NCBI RefSeq assembly: GCF_001676385.1
Contig: NZ_LYVJ01000005.1
Location: 62,001-126,000 of the forward strand
Direction of reading: 5' to 3'
DNA length: 64,000 nucleotides
From: Stenotrophomonas maltophilia
Lineage (GTDB): Bacteria; Pseudomonadota; Gammaproteobacteria; Xanthomonadales; Xanthomonadaceae
In this document: positions 53,351 to 61,409 of the stretch, one piece after another
How the letters are laid out: each line of letters begins with the position of its first letter
Numbering within the stretch: the stretch's first letter is position 1
Program-made: the position numbers and the translations under genes
Notes under the pieces: generated by a model
Told to the model about the DNA's origin: nothing
Seen by the model: only the letters and a program-made list of their open reading frames with translations
The model's database searches: none

Positions 53351-53937
53351 CGTTGATCCGTAGTGGCCGGTGCCGGTTCCGGAGTGGCCGCTGCAGGCGG
53401 CACTGGCTTGGCAGCCTCTGCCGGCAGGTACTGCTGCAGGCGCTGGAAGAAGCGACGGTAGAAATCGGCATCCGTCACCGTGCTGCTGGCCACCTTCACC
53501 AGTGAATCGTCATTGCTGCCGAACGGCAGCGACACAGATCCCAGTGCGCCCACGCCGACACTGGCCGAGGTCGGGCTCTTCTTCAGGGCGTAGCGGTCCT
53601 GCACCGCGCTGACGAACACCAGCGCCTGATCGCCCCGGGGCGCACAGGAGATGCGCAGCACCAGCTGCTCATGGTCGTCCTCGCGCGGCTGGAAATTCTT
53701 GCTGCCCTCGACCTGCGCATCGTCGGCACGGGCGATGGCATAGCCCTGGCTGAGCAGCCTGCGGCGTGCCGCCTCGCAGGCCTCAGCGGGGCGTCCTTCG
53801 ACGGTACGCGAGAAGGTATCGCCGGAATCGAACGATTCGCGCAGCACGGTGCTGTCGGCGGCGCGGCCACCACAGGCCGACAGGATCAGGGCGCTGGCGC
53901 ACCCCAAGGCAATGCTGGAAAGACGGGAGGCCCGCAT
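53347..53937 (-). CDS. DUF2242-type lipoprotein
   Basis: A 196-residue lipoprotein with a signal ending ILSACGG (acyl cysteine about residue 22). The domain between about 30 and 170 (FDSGDTFSRTVEGRPAEACEAARR, SQGYAI, FQPREDDHEQLVLRISC, VSAVQDRYALKKS) matches the pattern of DUF2242 proteins from pseudomonads and xanthomonads, whose function is unknown. The tail is Pro/Ala-rich. Translation is coupled to the downstream exported protein through an ATGA overlap. Confidence 0.72.
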   Translation of the reverse strand: MRASRLSSIALGCASALILSACGGRAADSTVLRESFDSGDTFSRTVEGRPAEACEAARRRLLSQGYAIARADDAQVEGSKNFQPREDDHEQLVLRISCAPRGDQALVFVSAVQDRYALKKSPTSASVGVGALGSVSLPFGSNDDSLVKVASSTVTDADFYRRFFQRLQQYLPAEAAKPVPPAAATPEPAPATTDQR

Positions 53938-54031
53938 GGGTACTCCTGCGAGGACGAGATCACCAAGGGTAGTCCCGCGACCGTGTGCGCCAGGTTGACA
54001 GCGTCTCCCGCGTTGCTCCCCGTTCATGCAT

Positions 54032-54094
54032 AAAAAAAGGGACGGAGGCAGTCGTTTGTGCCACAAACGACTTAATCCCCTCCGTCCCCTTTTA
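54032..54094. terminator. Long CAAACGAC inverted repeat
   Basis: Arms of about 27 bp (AAAAGGGACGGAGG...GTCGTTTGTG and its near complement) start and end in A/T runs. It lies between the prc end and the DUF2242 promoter region and can terminate in both directions. One arm is repeated exactly at 12311-12342. Confidence 0.7.
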
Positions 54095-54102
54095 GGCTAG
54101 AA

Positions 54103-54121
54103 GGGCCGGCAATGCCGGCCC
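54103..54121 (-). terminator. Hairpin after prc
   Basis: GGGCCGGC-AAT-GCCGGCCC, 27 bp beyond the prc stop. A following T-run on the minus strand comes only after GACGGAGG, so it may work together with the neighbouring long inverted repeat. Confidence 0.6.
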
Positions 54122-54147
54122 GTCGGAGATCACATGGCGTCGCCGGT

Positions 54148-56325
54148 TCAGTCCGCCCAGCGGCCAACGCCGGTGGACTGCGGCAGGACCTGTGCCGACA
54201 GCGGGCGGTCGTTGGCCAGCAGGTTCACCGCGTCGGCCAGGATCGCTGCCGACTCGCGCAGCAGCGGATCCGGGCGCTTCTCCGCGGCCTTTTCGCGTGC
54301 GGCATCCTTGACGATGTCGCGCTCGTTGCCGGTCAGGCCGTCGTCACTGCTGTCGTCAGCCAGCGGGTCCAGGGCCAGGCCCAGTTCCTTGCGCTGCATC
54401 TGGCGCTCCTTGCGCTGGGCGTCCTGGCGCTCGCGCTCGGCGCGGCGGGTGGCTTCGTTGAGCGAGATGTACTTCTTCGCCGCCTCGGTGCGGAACTGCT
54501 CCACATCCTCGTTCCACCACTGGAATTCCCTGTCCGTGGCAATGCGTGCGTCGTGGCGGCTTTCCAGCTTCGGCAGCAGCGGTGCGAAGTTGCCGTACTG
54601 GGTATGCGGCACGGCGGCGATGCGGGTCCACGGCAGCGCGTTGTCGTAGGTGCTCTCGCCGAACTCGGTGGCATCGACACTGGCCGGGAATGCCAGGTCC
54701 GGCACCACCCCCTTGTGCTGGGTGCTGCTGCCGCTGACGCGGAAGAACTGGGCGATGGTCAGCTTGACCTGGCCGAAGCGCTGGGTCTCGCCGCTCGGCC
54801 AGCGGTCCAGGTCGACGATGTTCTGCACGGTCCCCTTGCCGAAGCTGGTCTCGCCGATCACCAGGCCGCGGCCGTAATCCTGGATCGCACCGGCGAAGAT
54901 CTCCGACGCCGATGCCGAACCGCGGTTGATCAGCACCGCCAGCGGGCCGTCCCACGCAACGCCCTGGTTGCGGTCGCTGTTGACGGTGACGCGGCCACCG
55001 GATTCGCGCACCTGCACCACCGGCCCCTGCTCGATGAACAGGCCGGTCAGTTCGATCGCCTCATCCAGCGAACCGCCGCCATTGTTGCGCAGGTCCAGCA
55101 CCACGCCATCCAGCTTGTCGGCCTTGAAGCCGGACAGCAGCTTGGCTACGTCGCGGGTCGCCGAGGCATAGTCGGCAGCGTTGCGGCGGCGGCCCTCGAA
55201 ATCCTGGTAGAAGGTCGGCAGCTTGATCACACCGATCCTGCGTGCCGGTTCACCATTGGCGGCCGGAATATCCATGGTCTCGCCCTTGGCGGCCTGCTCG
55301 GCCAGGCGCACCTTCTGGCGGGTCAGCACCAGCGTGTGGTGCTTGCCGTCGACACCTTCGGCGGCCGGAATGAACTCCAGCTTGACCTGGGTGTCCTTGG
55401 CGCCACGGATCTTGGCCACGACATCATCGATACGCCAGCCGATCACATCTTCGACCTGGCCGGACCGGCCCTGCCCGACGCCGACGATGCGGTCACCCGG
55501 CTTCAGTGTCCCGTCCACCGCAGCCGGGCCACCGGCGATGATCTCGCGGATCACCACCATGTCGTCCTGCCGCTGCAGCTGCGCACCGATGCCTTCCAGC
55601 GACAGCGACATGGCCTGGTTGAAGTTCTCGGCCGTGCGCGGGGTGAAGTAGTCGGTGTGCGGATCCACGGCGCTGGTGTAGGCGTTCATGAAGAACTGGA
55701 AGACGTCTTCGCCCTTCAGCTCGTTGACCGACTTCTCCAGCGTCGCGTAGCGCTTGTCCAGCGTCTTGCGGATATCGTCCGGCTTCTTGCCGGCCAGCTT
55801 CAGGCGCAGCCAGTCATTCTTGACCGACTTGCGCCACAGCTCGTCGAGCTCGGCGCTGCTTGCCGCCCACGGCACTTTCTTGCGGTCGTACTCGAAGCGC
55901 TCATCGGTGGTGAAATCCGGCTCCTGCTTGAGCAGCTTGCGCGCATAGGCCACGCGCTCGCCGACGCGCTGCTTGTAGACCGCGAACACCTGGAATGCCG
56001 GCTCCAGCTCACCGCCGCGGATGGCCGGGGAAATGTTGGCCTCGAACGGCGCGAAGCGCGCCACGTCGGCCTGGGTGAAGTACTGCTTGCCGCCATCCAG
56101 CGTTTCCAGGTAGCGCTTGAACACGTCCTTGGAGGTGGCTTCGTCCAGCGCGCGCGGACGATAGGCGTAGCGACTGTCGGACAACAGGCCGTACACCAGC
56201 TTGGAGGTGGTCACCTGGTCGGCGGTTGTCGCGGCGGGCAGTGCCGGCGAGTCGGCCTTGGCCGCCAGCGCCAGCGGCGCCACCAGCGCCAGGGCCATCA
56301 GGAATGCGGGGGCTTTGAATTTCAT
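54148..56325 (-). CDS. prc: Tail-specific (C-terminal processing) protease
   Basis: A 725-residue periplasmic serine protease that cuts proteins carrying nonpolar C-termini and trims PBP3 or murein hydrolases in other bacteria. Signal peptide 1-22; N-terminal helical domain; PDZ domain about 235-320 (GIGAQLQRQDDMVVIREIIAGGPA); S41 catalytic core with DLRNNGGGSL, nucleophile S472 in GSASASE and lysine K497 in SFGKG; C-terminal DUF3340-type helical region. The serine-lysine spacing of 25 residues is the standard one. It is divergent in neither direction and ends with two hairpins. Confidence 0.94.
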   Translation of the reverse strand: MKFKAPAFLMALALVAPLALAAKADSPALPAATTADQVTTSKLVYGLLSDSRYAYRPRALDEATSKDVFKRYLETLDGGKQYFTQADVARFAPFEANISPAIRGGELEPAFQVFAVYKQRVGERVAYARKLLKQEPDFTTDERFEYDRKKVPWAASSAELDELWRKSVKNDWLRLKLAGKKPDDIRKTLDKRYATLEKSVNELKGEDVFQFFMNAYTSAVDPHTDYFTPRTAENFNQAMSLSLEGIGAQLQRQDDMVVIREIIAGGPAAVDGTLKPGDRIVGVGQGRSGQVEDVIGWRIDDVVAKIRGAKDTQVKLEFIPAAEGVDGKHHTLVLTRQKVRLAEQAAKGETMDIPAANGEPARRIGVIKLPTFYQDFEGRRRNAADYASATRDVAKLLSGFKADKLDGVVLDLRNNGGGSLDEAIELTGLFIEQGPVVQVRESGGRVTVNSDRNQGVAWDGPLAVLINRGSASASEIFAGAIQDYGRGLVIGETSFGKGTVQNIVDLDRWPSGETQRFGQVKLTIAQFFRVSGSSTQHKGVVPDLAFPASVDATEFGESTYDNALPWTRIAAVPHTQYGNFAPLLPKLESRHDARIATDREFQWWNEDVEQFRTEAAKKYISLNEATRRAERERQDAQRKERQMQRKELGLALDPLADDSSDDGLTGNERDIVKDAAREKAAEKRPDPLLRESAAILADAVNLLANDRPLSAQVLPQSTGVGRWAD

Positions 56326-56471
56326 TGACGTGCTCGAAGGCGCCTTGCCAAGGGAGAGACTGCGGGGTGTTCAGACACCACGACAGTGCCGAAAGTTGCC
56401 GGGTTTGTCACCCGGCCGCGCTCGGTGGAAAACCAGCCTAGCCGGGCCGGTGTAGCAAATTGTGAATGCAG

Positions 56472-56601
56472 GCGAAGGCGTGCGGACCAACGGTCCGCAC
56501 CCACCCCAACGGTCCGCACCCACCATGGTGGTGGTGGCATCCCATTGGCAGCGCCGGGCGATGGCTGGCGAAGGCGTACGGACCAACGGTCCGCACCCAC
56601 C
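56472..56601. repeat. Direct repeat carrying GCGGACC hairpins
   Basis: A 34-bp unit beginning GCGAAGGCGTGCGGACCAAC occurs at 56472-56505 and again at 56568-56601 with one mismatch, with a partial third copy (CCAACGGTCCGCACCCACC) at 56506-56525. The hairpin TGCGGACC/GGTCCGCA is the same as at 12250. The second copy ends exactly at the lipA stop. Confidence 0.8.
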
Positions 56602-57612
56602 TCAGGAAATGCCGGCGCCCTTGGCCTGCACGTCGGCATGGTACGACGAGCGCACCATGGGGCCGGAGGCCACGTGGCTGAAGCCCAGTTCGTAGCCGTA
56701 ATCTTCCAGCGCCTTGTAGTCCTCGGGGGTCCAGTACTTCAGCACCGGGTGATGGTGCGCGGTCGGCTGCAGGTACTGGCCGATGGTGATCATGTCCACA
56801 TCATGCGCGCGCAGGTCACGCATCGTGGCCTTGATCTGTTCGAAGTCTTCGCCCAGTCCCAGCATGATGCCGCTCTTGGTCGGGACGTCCGGGTGCTGCG
56901 CCTTGAAGTTCTTCAGCAGGGTCAGCGACCACTGGTAGTCCGCACCCGGGCGCACGTTGCGGTACAGGTCCGGTACGGTCTCGATGTTGTGGTTGAACAC
57001 ATCCGGCGGATTCTGCGCCAGGATCTCCAGCGCGCGCTCCATGCGGCCCTTGCCGCGGAAGTCCGGGGTCAGCACTTCGATGCGGGTACCCGGCGACTTC
57101 TCGCGGATGGCGGTGATGCAGTCGACGAAGTGCTGGGCACCGCCGTCGCGCAGGTCATCGCGGTCGACGCTGGTCACCACCACGTACTTCAGGCCCATGT
57201 CGGCCACGGTCTGGCCGAGGCTGGCCGGTTCGTTGGCATCCGGCGGCTTCGGCCGGCCGTGGGCCACGTCGCAGAACGAGCAGCGGCGGGTGCAGACCTC
57301 GCCGAGGATCATGAAGGTGGCGGTACCGTGTCCGAAACACTCGTGGATGTTCGGGCAGCTGGCCTCCTCGCACACGGTCACCAGGCGGTTCTCGCGCAGC
57401 TTGGCCTTCAGGTTCTGCACGGCATTGCCCGAGGGAATGCGCACGCGGATCCAGGACGGCTTGCGCAGCACCGGCGCATCGGCGAACTGCACCGGCGAAC
57501 GGTTGATCTTGTCACCGCCCAGCTGCTTGACCCCGGCCTGCAACGGCGCGGCGGACGGAGAGTCGCCCTGCACGACCTGCAGGGGAATGGAACGGGCGGT
57601 GGTTTCAGTCAT
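56602..57612 (-). CDS. lipA: Lipoyl synthase
   Basis: A 336-residue radical-SAM enzyme that inserts two sulfur atoms into protein-bound octanoyl groups. Auxiliary cluster cysteines C81, C86 and C92 ([12 protein letters not shown]) and radical-SAM cysteines C107, C111 and C114 (CTRRCSFC) are all present, with the C-terminal RSSYHADV serine region that ligates the auxiliary cluster. The ATG at 57612 follows lipB by 17 bp; a much longer in-frame reading overlaps lipB and is not coding. Confidence 0.96.
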   Translation of the reverse strand: MTETTARSIPLQVVQGDSPSAAPLQAGVKQLGGDKINRSPVQFADAPVLRKPSWIRVRIPSGNAVQNLKAKLRENRLVTVCEEASCPNIHECFGHGTATFMILGEVCTRRCSFCDVAHGRPKPPDANEPASLGQTVADMGLKYVVVTSVDRDDLRDGGAQHFVDCITAIREKSPGTRIEVLTPDFRGKGRMERALEILAQNPPDVFNHNIETVPDLYRNVRPGADYQWSLTLLKNFKAQHPDVPTKSGIMLGLGEDFEQIKATMRDLRAHDVDMITIGQYLQPTAHHHPVLKYWTPEDYKALEDYGYELGFSHVASGPMVRSSYHADVQAKGAGIS

Positions 57613-57629
57613 GGCGGTTCCGGGAGCGG

Positions 57630-58340
57630 TCAGTTGGCCGCAGAAAGATCGGGCAGTTCGGGCGTGGGTTGCAGCAGCAGGCCGAACTGGCGGGCCAGGT
57701 GGTCCAGCAGCACCGGCTTGACGGCCTCCATCCCGGAGGGCCCGCCCAAGTCTACCACCGAGGTCACCTGCAACCCCTGGTAGCCACACGGGTTGATGCG
57801 GTGGAAGGGTTCCAGGTCCATGGCCACGTTGAAGGCCAGGCCATGGAAGGTACAACCGCGGCGCACACGGATGCCGAGTGCGGCGATCTTGGCGCCGCCG
57901 ACGTAGACCCCCGGGGCGCCGTCGCGGCGTTCGGCACCGATGTTCCATTCGGCCAGGGTGTCGATGATGGCCTGCTCGATGCGGCACACGTAGTCGCGCA
58001 CACCGATGCCCAGCCGTGGCAGCCGCAGCAGCGGATAGACCACGATCTGGCCGGGACCGTGATAGGTCACCTGGCCACCGCGGTCCACATGCAGCACCGG
58101 GATATCGCCCGGCGCCAGCACATGCTCGTCCTTGCCGGCCTGGCCCAGGGTGAACACGGGATCGTGCTCGACCACCCACAGCTCGTCGGCGTCGGCATCG
58201 CTGCGCTGGTCGGTGAAGCGCTGCATGGCACGCCACACCGGCTCGTAGGCCTGGCGGCCGAGGTCACGGACCACCGCAGGGCGCGGCGCGCGGTCTTCCG
58301 GAGCGGCTTCGGCCGGGCAGTTGCCGGCTACAGCGTCCAC
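57630..58340 (-). CDS. lipB: Octanoyl-[ACP]:protein N-octanoyltransferase
   Basis: A 236-residue enzyme moving octanoate from acyl carrier protein to lipoyl domains. [12 protein letters not shown] near residues 87-98, catalytic K151 in GGAKIAALG and catalytic C185 in NPCGYQG are intact. The GTG start at 58340 overlaps the ybeD gene by 13 bases; the next in-frame start would remove conserved sequence. It is the middle gene of ybeD-lipB-lipA. Confidence 0.95.
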   Translation of the reverse strand: MDAVAGNCPAEAAPEDRAPRPAVVRDLGRQAYEPVWRAMQRFTDQRSDADADELWVVEHDPVFTLGQAGKDEHVLAPGDIPVLHVDRGGQVTYHGPGQIVVYPLLRLPRLGIGVRDYVCRIEQAIIDTLAEWNIGAERRDGAPGVYVGGAKIAALGIRVRRGCTFHGLAFNVAMDLEPFHRINPCGYQGLQVTSVVDLGGPSGMEAVKPVLLDHLARQFGLLLQPTPELPDLSAAN

Positions 58341-58606
58341 TTCACTTCCGGATGGTCGCGCAGCGCCTGGTGGGCCAGGTCGTACTGCTCACGATTCTCG
58401 GCCTTGAACACCAGGCGGACGGACACGTACTTGCCGTTGCTTGAATGCTTCCAGCTGATGCGCTCGTTCACTACATCGATGCCCGCAGCCTGCAGCAGGC
58501 GCGGAAGCTCGTGTTCCAGGCCGCGGTTGGCCGGGCCCATGGCGCTGAGCTCGAACTGGCCGGGGAACTGGAAGCCGTGGTCGGGGTTGTCGGACTTGAT
58601 TTCCAT
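58328..58606 (-). CDS. ybeD: DUF493 (YbeD) family protein
   Basis: A 92-residue ACT-like small protein of the YbeD/DUF493 family, with landmarks [35 protein letters not shown] and HPEVKWTL. In E. coli and relatives it also lies between dacA and lipB. Its function is unclear, though the fold suggests allosteric ligand binding. The ATG at 58606 fits family length; the 21-codon upstream extension is not conserved-looking. Confidence 0.92.
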   Translation of the reverse strand: MEIKSDNPDHGFQFPGQFELSAMGPANRGLEHELPRLLQAAGIDVVNERISWKHSSNGKYVSVRLVFKAENREQYDLAHQALRDHPEVKWTL

Positions 58607-58893
58607 GGGCCCATTATCGGGCCGCGGGACAACAAACCCAAGAGTATTCATCAACGTCAAGCACGGCATCGGCGGGCCGTTGCGTTGCAGGGGACGCCCG
58701 TTCAGGCGCGATACGGCAGCGCCGGAGGCCGACCGGCGCCCGGGGTGCCAGCCATCCAGAGCGTCAGGACAGCTTGCACAGGCCGGACATTGTCGTTTTC
58801 GGAACAGACAAGTGAGCGGAACACGCTCGTTCCCTCACACATCCAGCGGTAACGTGTTGTTGCACAAATCGACCAACACGCACCCCCTTCCCC
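58607..58893. promoter_or_regulatory. Divergent promoter region ybeD / lpxR
   Basis: A 287-bp non-coding gap. It includes GGCGCGATACGG and GCCGGAGGCCGACCGGC-type palindromes near 58700-58730 and an AT-rich part at 58790-58870 (CATTGTCGTTTTC, AACGTGTTGTTGCAC) suitable for the lpxR promoter. No regulator site can be named. Confidence 0.45.
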
Positions 58894-59967
58894 ATGACCA
58901 TTCCATCCATGCGTTGCATCGCCGCCGCCGGGCTCTCCGGCCTGCTGGCTGCCGCCCTCCCCCTTGCCGCCCAGGCCTCCACGCAATGTGGCCCCGACGC
59001 GATGCGCGATCATCCACCGCAGGTCAATTTCCGCGTCGACAACGACCTGCTGGGCGGCCGCCACCAGGACCAGGGCTACACCAACGGCGCGCAGCTGACG
59101 CTGGTTTCGCCGAACCTGGTGGACTACACCGATGACCCCTGCCTGCCCCGCATGGCGCGCTGGGTGAACCGCTACCTGGAAGGCCTGCACCCGGGCCGCT
59201 TCGAGCAGCAGAACATGATCTTCAGCATCGGCCAGGGCATCTTCACCCCGACCGATCCGACGCGCCGCGACCTGATCGAGGATGATCGGCCGTACGCGGG
59301 CGTGCTGCTGGCCAGCTTCGGATTCAATGCGCGCAGCGGCGATCGCCTGCAGACCACCCAGCTGGCGCTGGGCGTGGTTGGCCCGTGGGCGCAGGGCAAG
59401 CAGGTGCAGGACGCGGTGCACAGCGTACTGGGCGACGAGAAGTTCCAGGGCTGGGACAACCAGCTGCATAACGAACCGGTGTTCATGCTGACCCACGAAC
59501 GCATGCGGCGCTGGCCGGGCGATGCCAGCATCAATGCCGGCGGCTGGGGCTGGGATGCGATCAGCCACTACGGCGGCTCGATCGGCAATCTGGAAACCAA
59601 GGCCAACGTCGGCGGCGAAGTGCGCTTCGGCTGGAAGCTGCCGGATGACTTCGGCAGCACGCCGTTGCGCCCGGCGGGCGAGAATACCGCGCCCACGCGC
59701 GGTGGCCGTCCGAGCGGCTGGTCGTGGCACCTGTTCGCGACCACCGACGCGGCCTGGGTGATCCGCGACATCACCCTGGACGGCAACACCTTCCGCAACA
59801 GCCACAGCGTGGACAAGCGCCATGTGGTGGCCTATGGCGGCTACGGCGTGGCGGTGATGCATGGCCGCTGGAAGTTCGCCATGGCGCGCTACCACAGCAC
59901 CCGCGAATTCGACGGCCAACGCGAAGCACCGGTGTTTGGCAGCTTCACCATCAGCCGTTCGCTGTAA
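58894..59967 (+). CDS. lpxR: LpxR-family lipid A deacylase
   Basis: A 357-residue outer-membrane beta-barrel protein. A signal peptide (about 1-28) precedes NFRVDNDLLGG, where N50-D51 correspond to the active-site Asn-Asp of Salmonella LpxR, and GYTNG follows with the conserved threonine. The block WDNQLHNEP holds the conserved histidine and glutamate. LpxR removes the 3'-acyloxyacyl group of lipid A. The gene lies on the strand opposite to its neighbours and splits the dacC...ybeD-lipB-lipA series. Confidence 0.87.
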   Translation: MTIPSMRCIAAAGLSGLLAAALPLAAQASTQCGPDAMRDHPPQVNFRVDNDLLGGRHQDQGYTNGAQLTLVSPNLVDYTDDPCLPRMARWVNRYLEGLHPGRFEQQNMIFSIGQGIFTPTDPTRRDLIEDDRPYAGVLLASFGFNARSGDRLQTTQLALGVVGPWAQGKQVQDAVHSVLGDEKFQGWDNQLHNEPVFMLTHERMRRWPGDASINAGGWGWDAISHYGGSIGNLETKANVGGEVRFGWKLPDDFGSTPLRPAGENTAPTRGGRPSGWSWHLFATTDAAWVIRDITLDGNTFRNSHSVDKRHVVAYGGYGVAVMHGRWKFAMARYHSTREFDGQREAPVFGSFTISRSL

Positions 59968-59977
59968 GCGGGCCTTT

Positions 59978-60035
59978 GTAGAGTCGAGCCATGCTCGACT
60001 GCATCTCCCATCCGTCGAGCATGGCTCGACTCTAC
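59978..60035. repeat. SMAG/REP dimer, GAGTCGAG subtype
   Basis: GTAGAGTCGAGCCATGCTCG and its facing complement ending CGACTCTAC, just after the lpxR stop. Confidence 0.92.
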
Positions 60036-60040
60036 AGAAT

Positions 60041-60070
60041 GGAAAAGGCCGGCGTTCGCCGGCCTTTTCC
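60041..60070. terminator. Bidirectional terminator lpxR / dacC
   Basis: Perfect 14-bp arms (GGAAAAGGCCGGCG and complement) around TT, with T-runs in both directions. It lies 23 bases before the dacC stop. Confidence 0.85.
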
Positions 60071-60092
60071 GTTCATCGCGCCAGGGCGTGGC

Positions 60093-61310
60093 TCATTCCG
60101 ATTCCCACCACATCCAGAAGCTGTCCCACAGGCGCTTGAAGAAGCCGGCCTGCTCGACCGCTGCCACGGCCACCAGCGGCGCTTCGGCCACCACCTTGCC
60201 ATCCAGGGTGACCTTCACGGTGCCGATCTGCTGGCCGGCGGTGAACGGTGCTTCCAGGGTCTTGGGCACATCGATGCTCGGCTTCAGGTCGTTGTAGCGG
60301 CCACGCGGCACGCTCACCAGCATCGGCTGGGCCACGCCCAGCTGCACCTTGTCGGCGGTGCCCTTCCAGACCTTGTGCTCGGCCACGGCCTTGCCCGGCT
60401 CGTACAGGCGGTGGGTCTCGAAGAAACGGAAGCCCCAGTTCAGCAGTGCCAGGCTGTCATCGGCGCGCTGCTTCTCCGATGCACCGCCGAGCACCACCGC
60501 GATCAGGCGCTGGTCGCCACGCTGGGCCGAGCTCATCAGGCAGTAACCGGCTTCGGAGGTGTGGCCGGTCTTGATGCCGTCCACGCTGCCATCGCGCCAC
60601 AGCAGCAGGTTGCGGTTCTGCTGCTTGATGTTGCCGACCTGGAAATCCTTGATCTTGTTGTACGCGTAGGTTTCCGGGTAATCACGCACCATCGCGCGGC
60701 CCAGCAGTGCCAGGTCGTAGGCGGTGCTGTGGTGGCCTTCGGCGGTCAGGCCATGGGCGTTGACGAAGTGCGAGTTCTTCATGCCGATCCTGGCGGCGTA
60801 GCTGTTCATCAGCGACGCGAAGGCTTCTTCGCTGCCGGCCACATGTTCGGCCAGCGCGATCGCGGCGTCATTGCCGGACTGGATCGCCATGCCCTTTTCC
60901 ATGTCTTCCAGGCGCGCGGTCTGGTTGACCGGGAAGCCGCTGTAGCTGCCATCGGTACCGGCGCCACCTTCGCGCCAGGCGCGCTCGCTCATCATCACCT
61001 GGTCATCCGCACGGACCTTGCCGTTCTTGACCTCGGCGGCGACCACGTAGGACGTCATCACCTTGGTGATGCTGGCCGGCGCCAGCTGCTCGTGGATGTT
61101 CTCGCCGGCCAGCACCTGGCCGGTGGCGTAATCCATCAGGATCCAGGCCTTGGACACGCTCGGTGCCGGGGCCGGCGGCGTGGCAACGACGACCGGAGCG
61201 GCAGCGGCGGCGGGTGCCGGCGTGGCCGGAGTCGGCAGCGGGGTCTGGGCGGAAGCCAGGCCCACCACCAGGGTGGCGGCCAGGGCGGTGGCGGCGGAAC
61301 GGAAATTCAT
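60093..61310 (-). CDS. dacC: D-alanyl-D-alanine carboxypeptidase (PBP5/6 type)
   Basis: A 405-residue periplasmic enzyme removing the terminal D-Ala from peptidoglycan pentapeptides. Signal peptide 1-21; low-complexity Ala/Pro linker to about residue 50; catalytic motifs S80-I-T-K83, S145-G-N147 and K247-T-G249; C-terminal beta domain and an amphipathic tail (FFKRLWDSFWMWW) that would anchor it to the inner membrane. It follows rlpA by a 99-bp gap on the same strand. Confidence 0.94.
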   Translation of the reverse strand: MNFRSAATALAATLVVGLASAQTPLPTPATPAPAAAAAPVVVATPPAPAPSVSKAWILMDYATGQVLAGENIHEQLAPASITKVMTSYVVAAEVKNGKVRADDQVMMSERAWREGGAGTDGSYSGFPVNQTARLEDMEKGMAIQSGNDAAIALAEHVAGSEEAFASLMNSYAARIGMKNSHFVNAHGLTAEGHHSTAYDLALLGRAMVRDYPETYAYNKIKDFQVGNIKQQNRNLLLWRDGSVDGIKTGHTSEAGYCLMSSAQRGDQRLIAVVLGGASEKQRADDSLALLNWGFRFFETHRLYEPGKAVAEHKVWKGTADKVQLGVAQPMLVSVPRGRYNDLKPSIDVPKTLEAPFTAGQQIGTVKVTLDGKVVAEAPLVAVAAVEQAGFFKRLWDSFWMWWESE

Positions 61311-61409
61311 TGGACAGCAGGCTCCAGGGGACGGCCGGGAATGGAGGGTGGAACGTAACGGCCATTGTAGGCCGGGGGAGCATGGGCCGGCAGCACCGGC
61401 CCGGGCGGA

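Noticed and set aside
56602..58236. Long LipA reading running into lipB
   Set aside because: The added part is a shadow of lipB; LipA begins at 57612 with a normal-length product.
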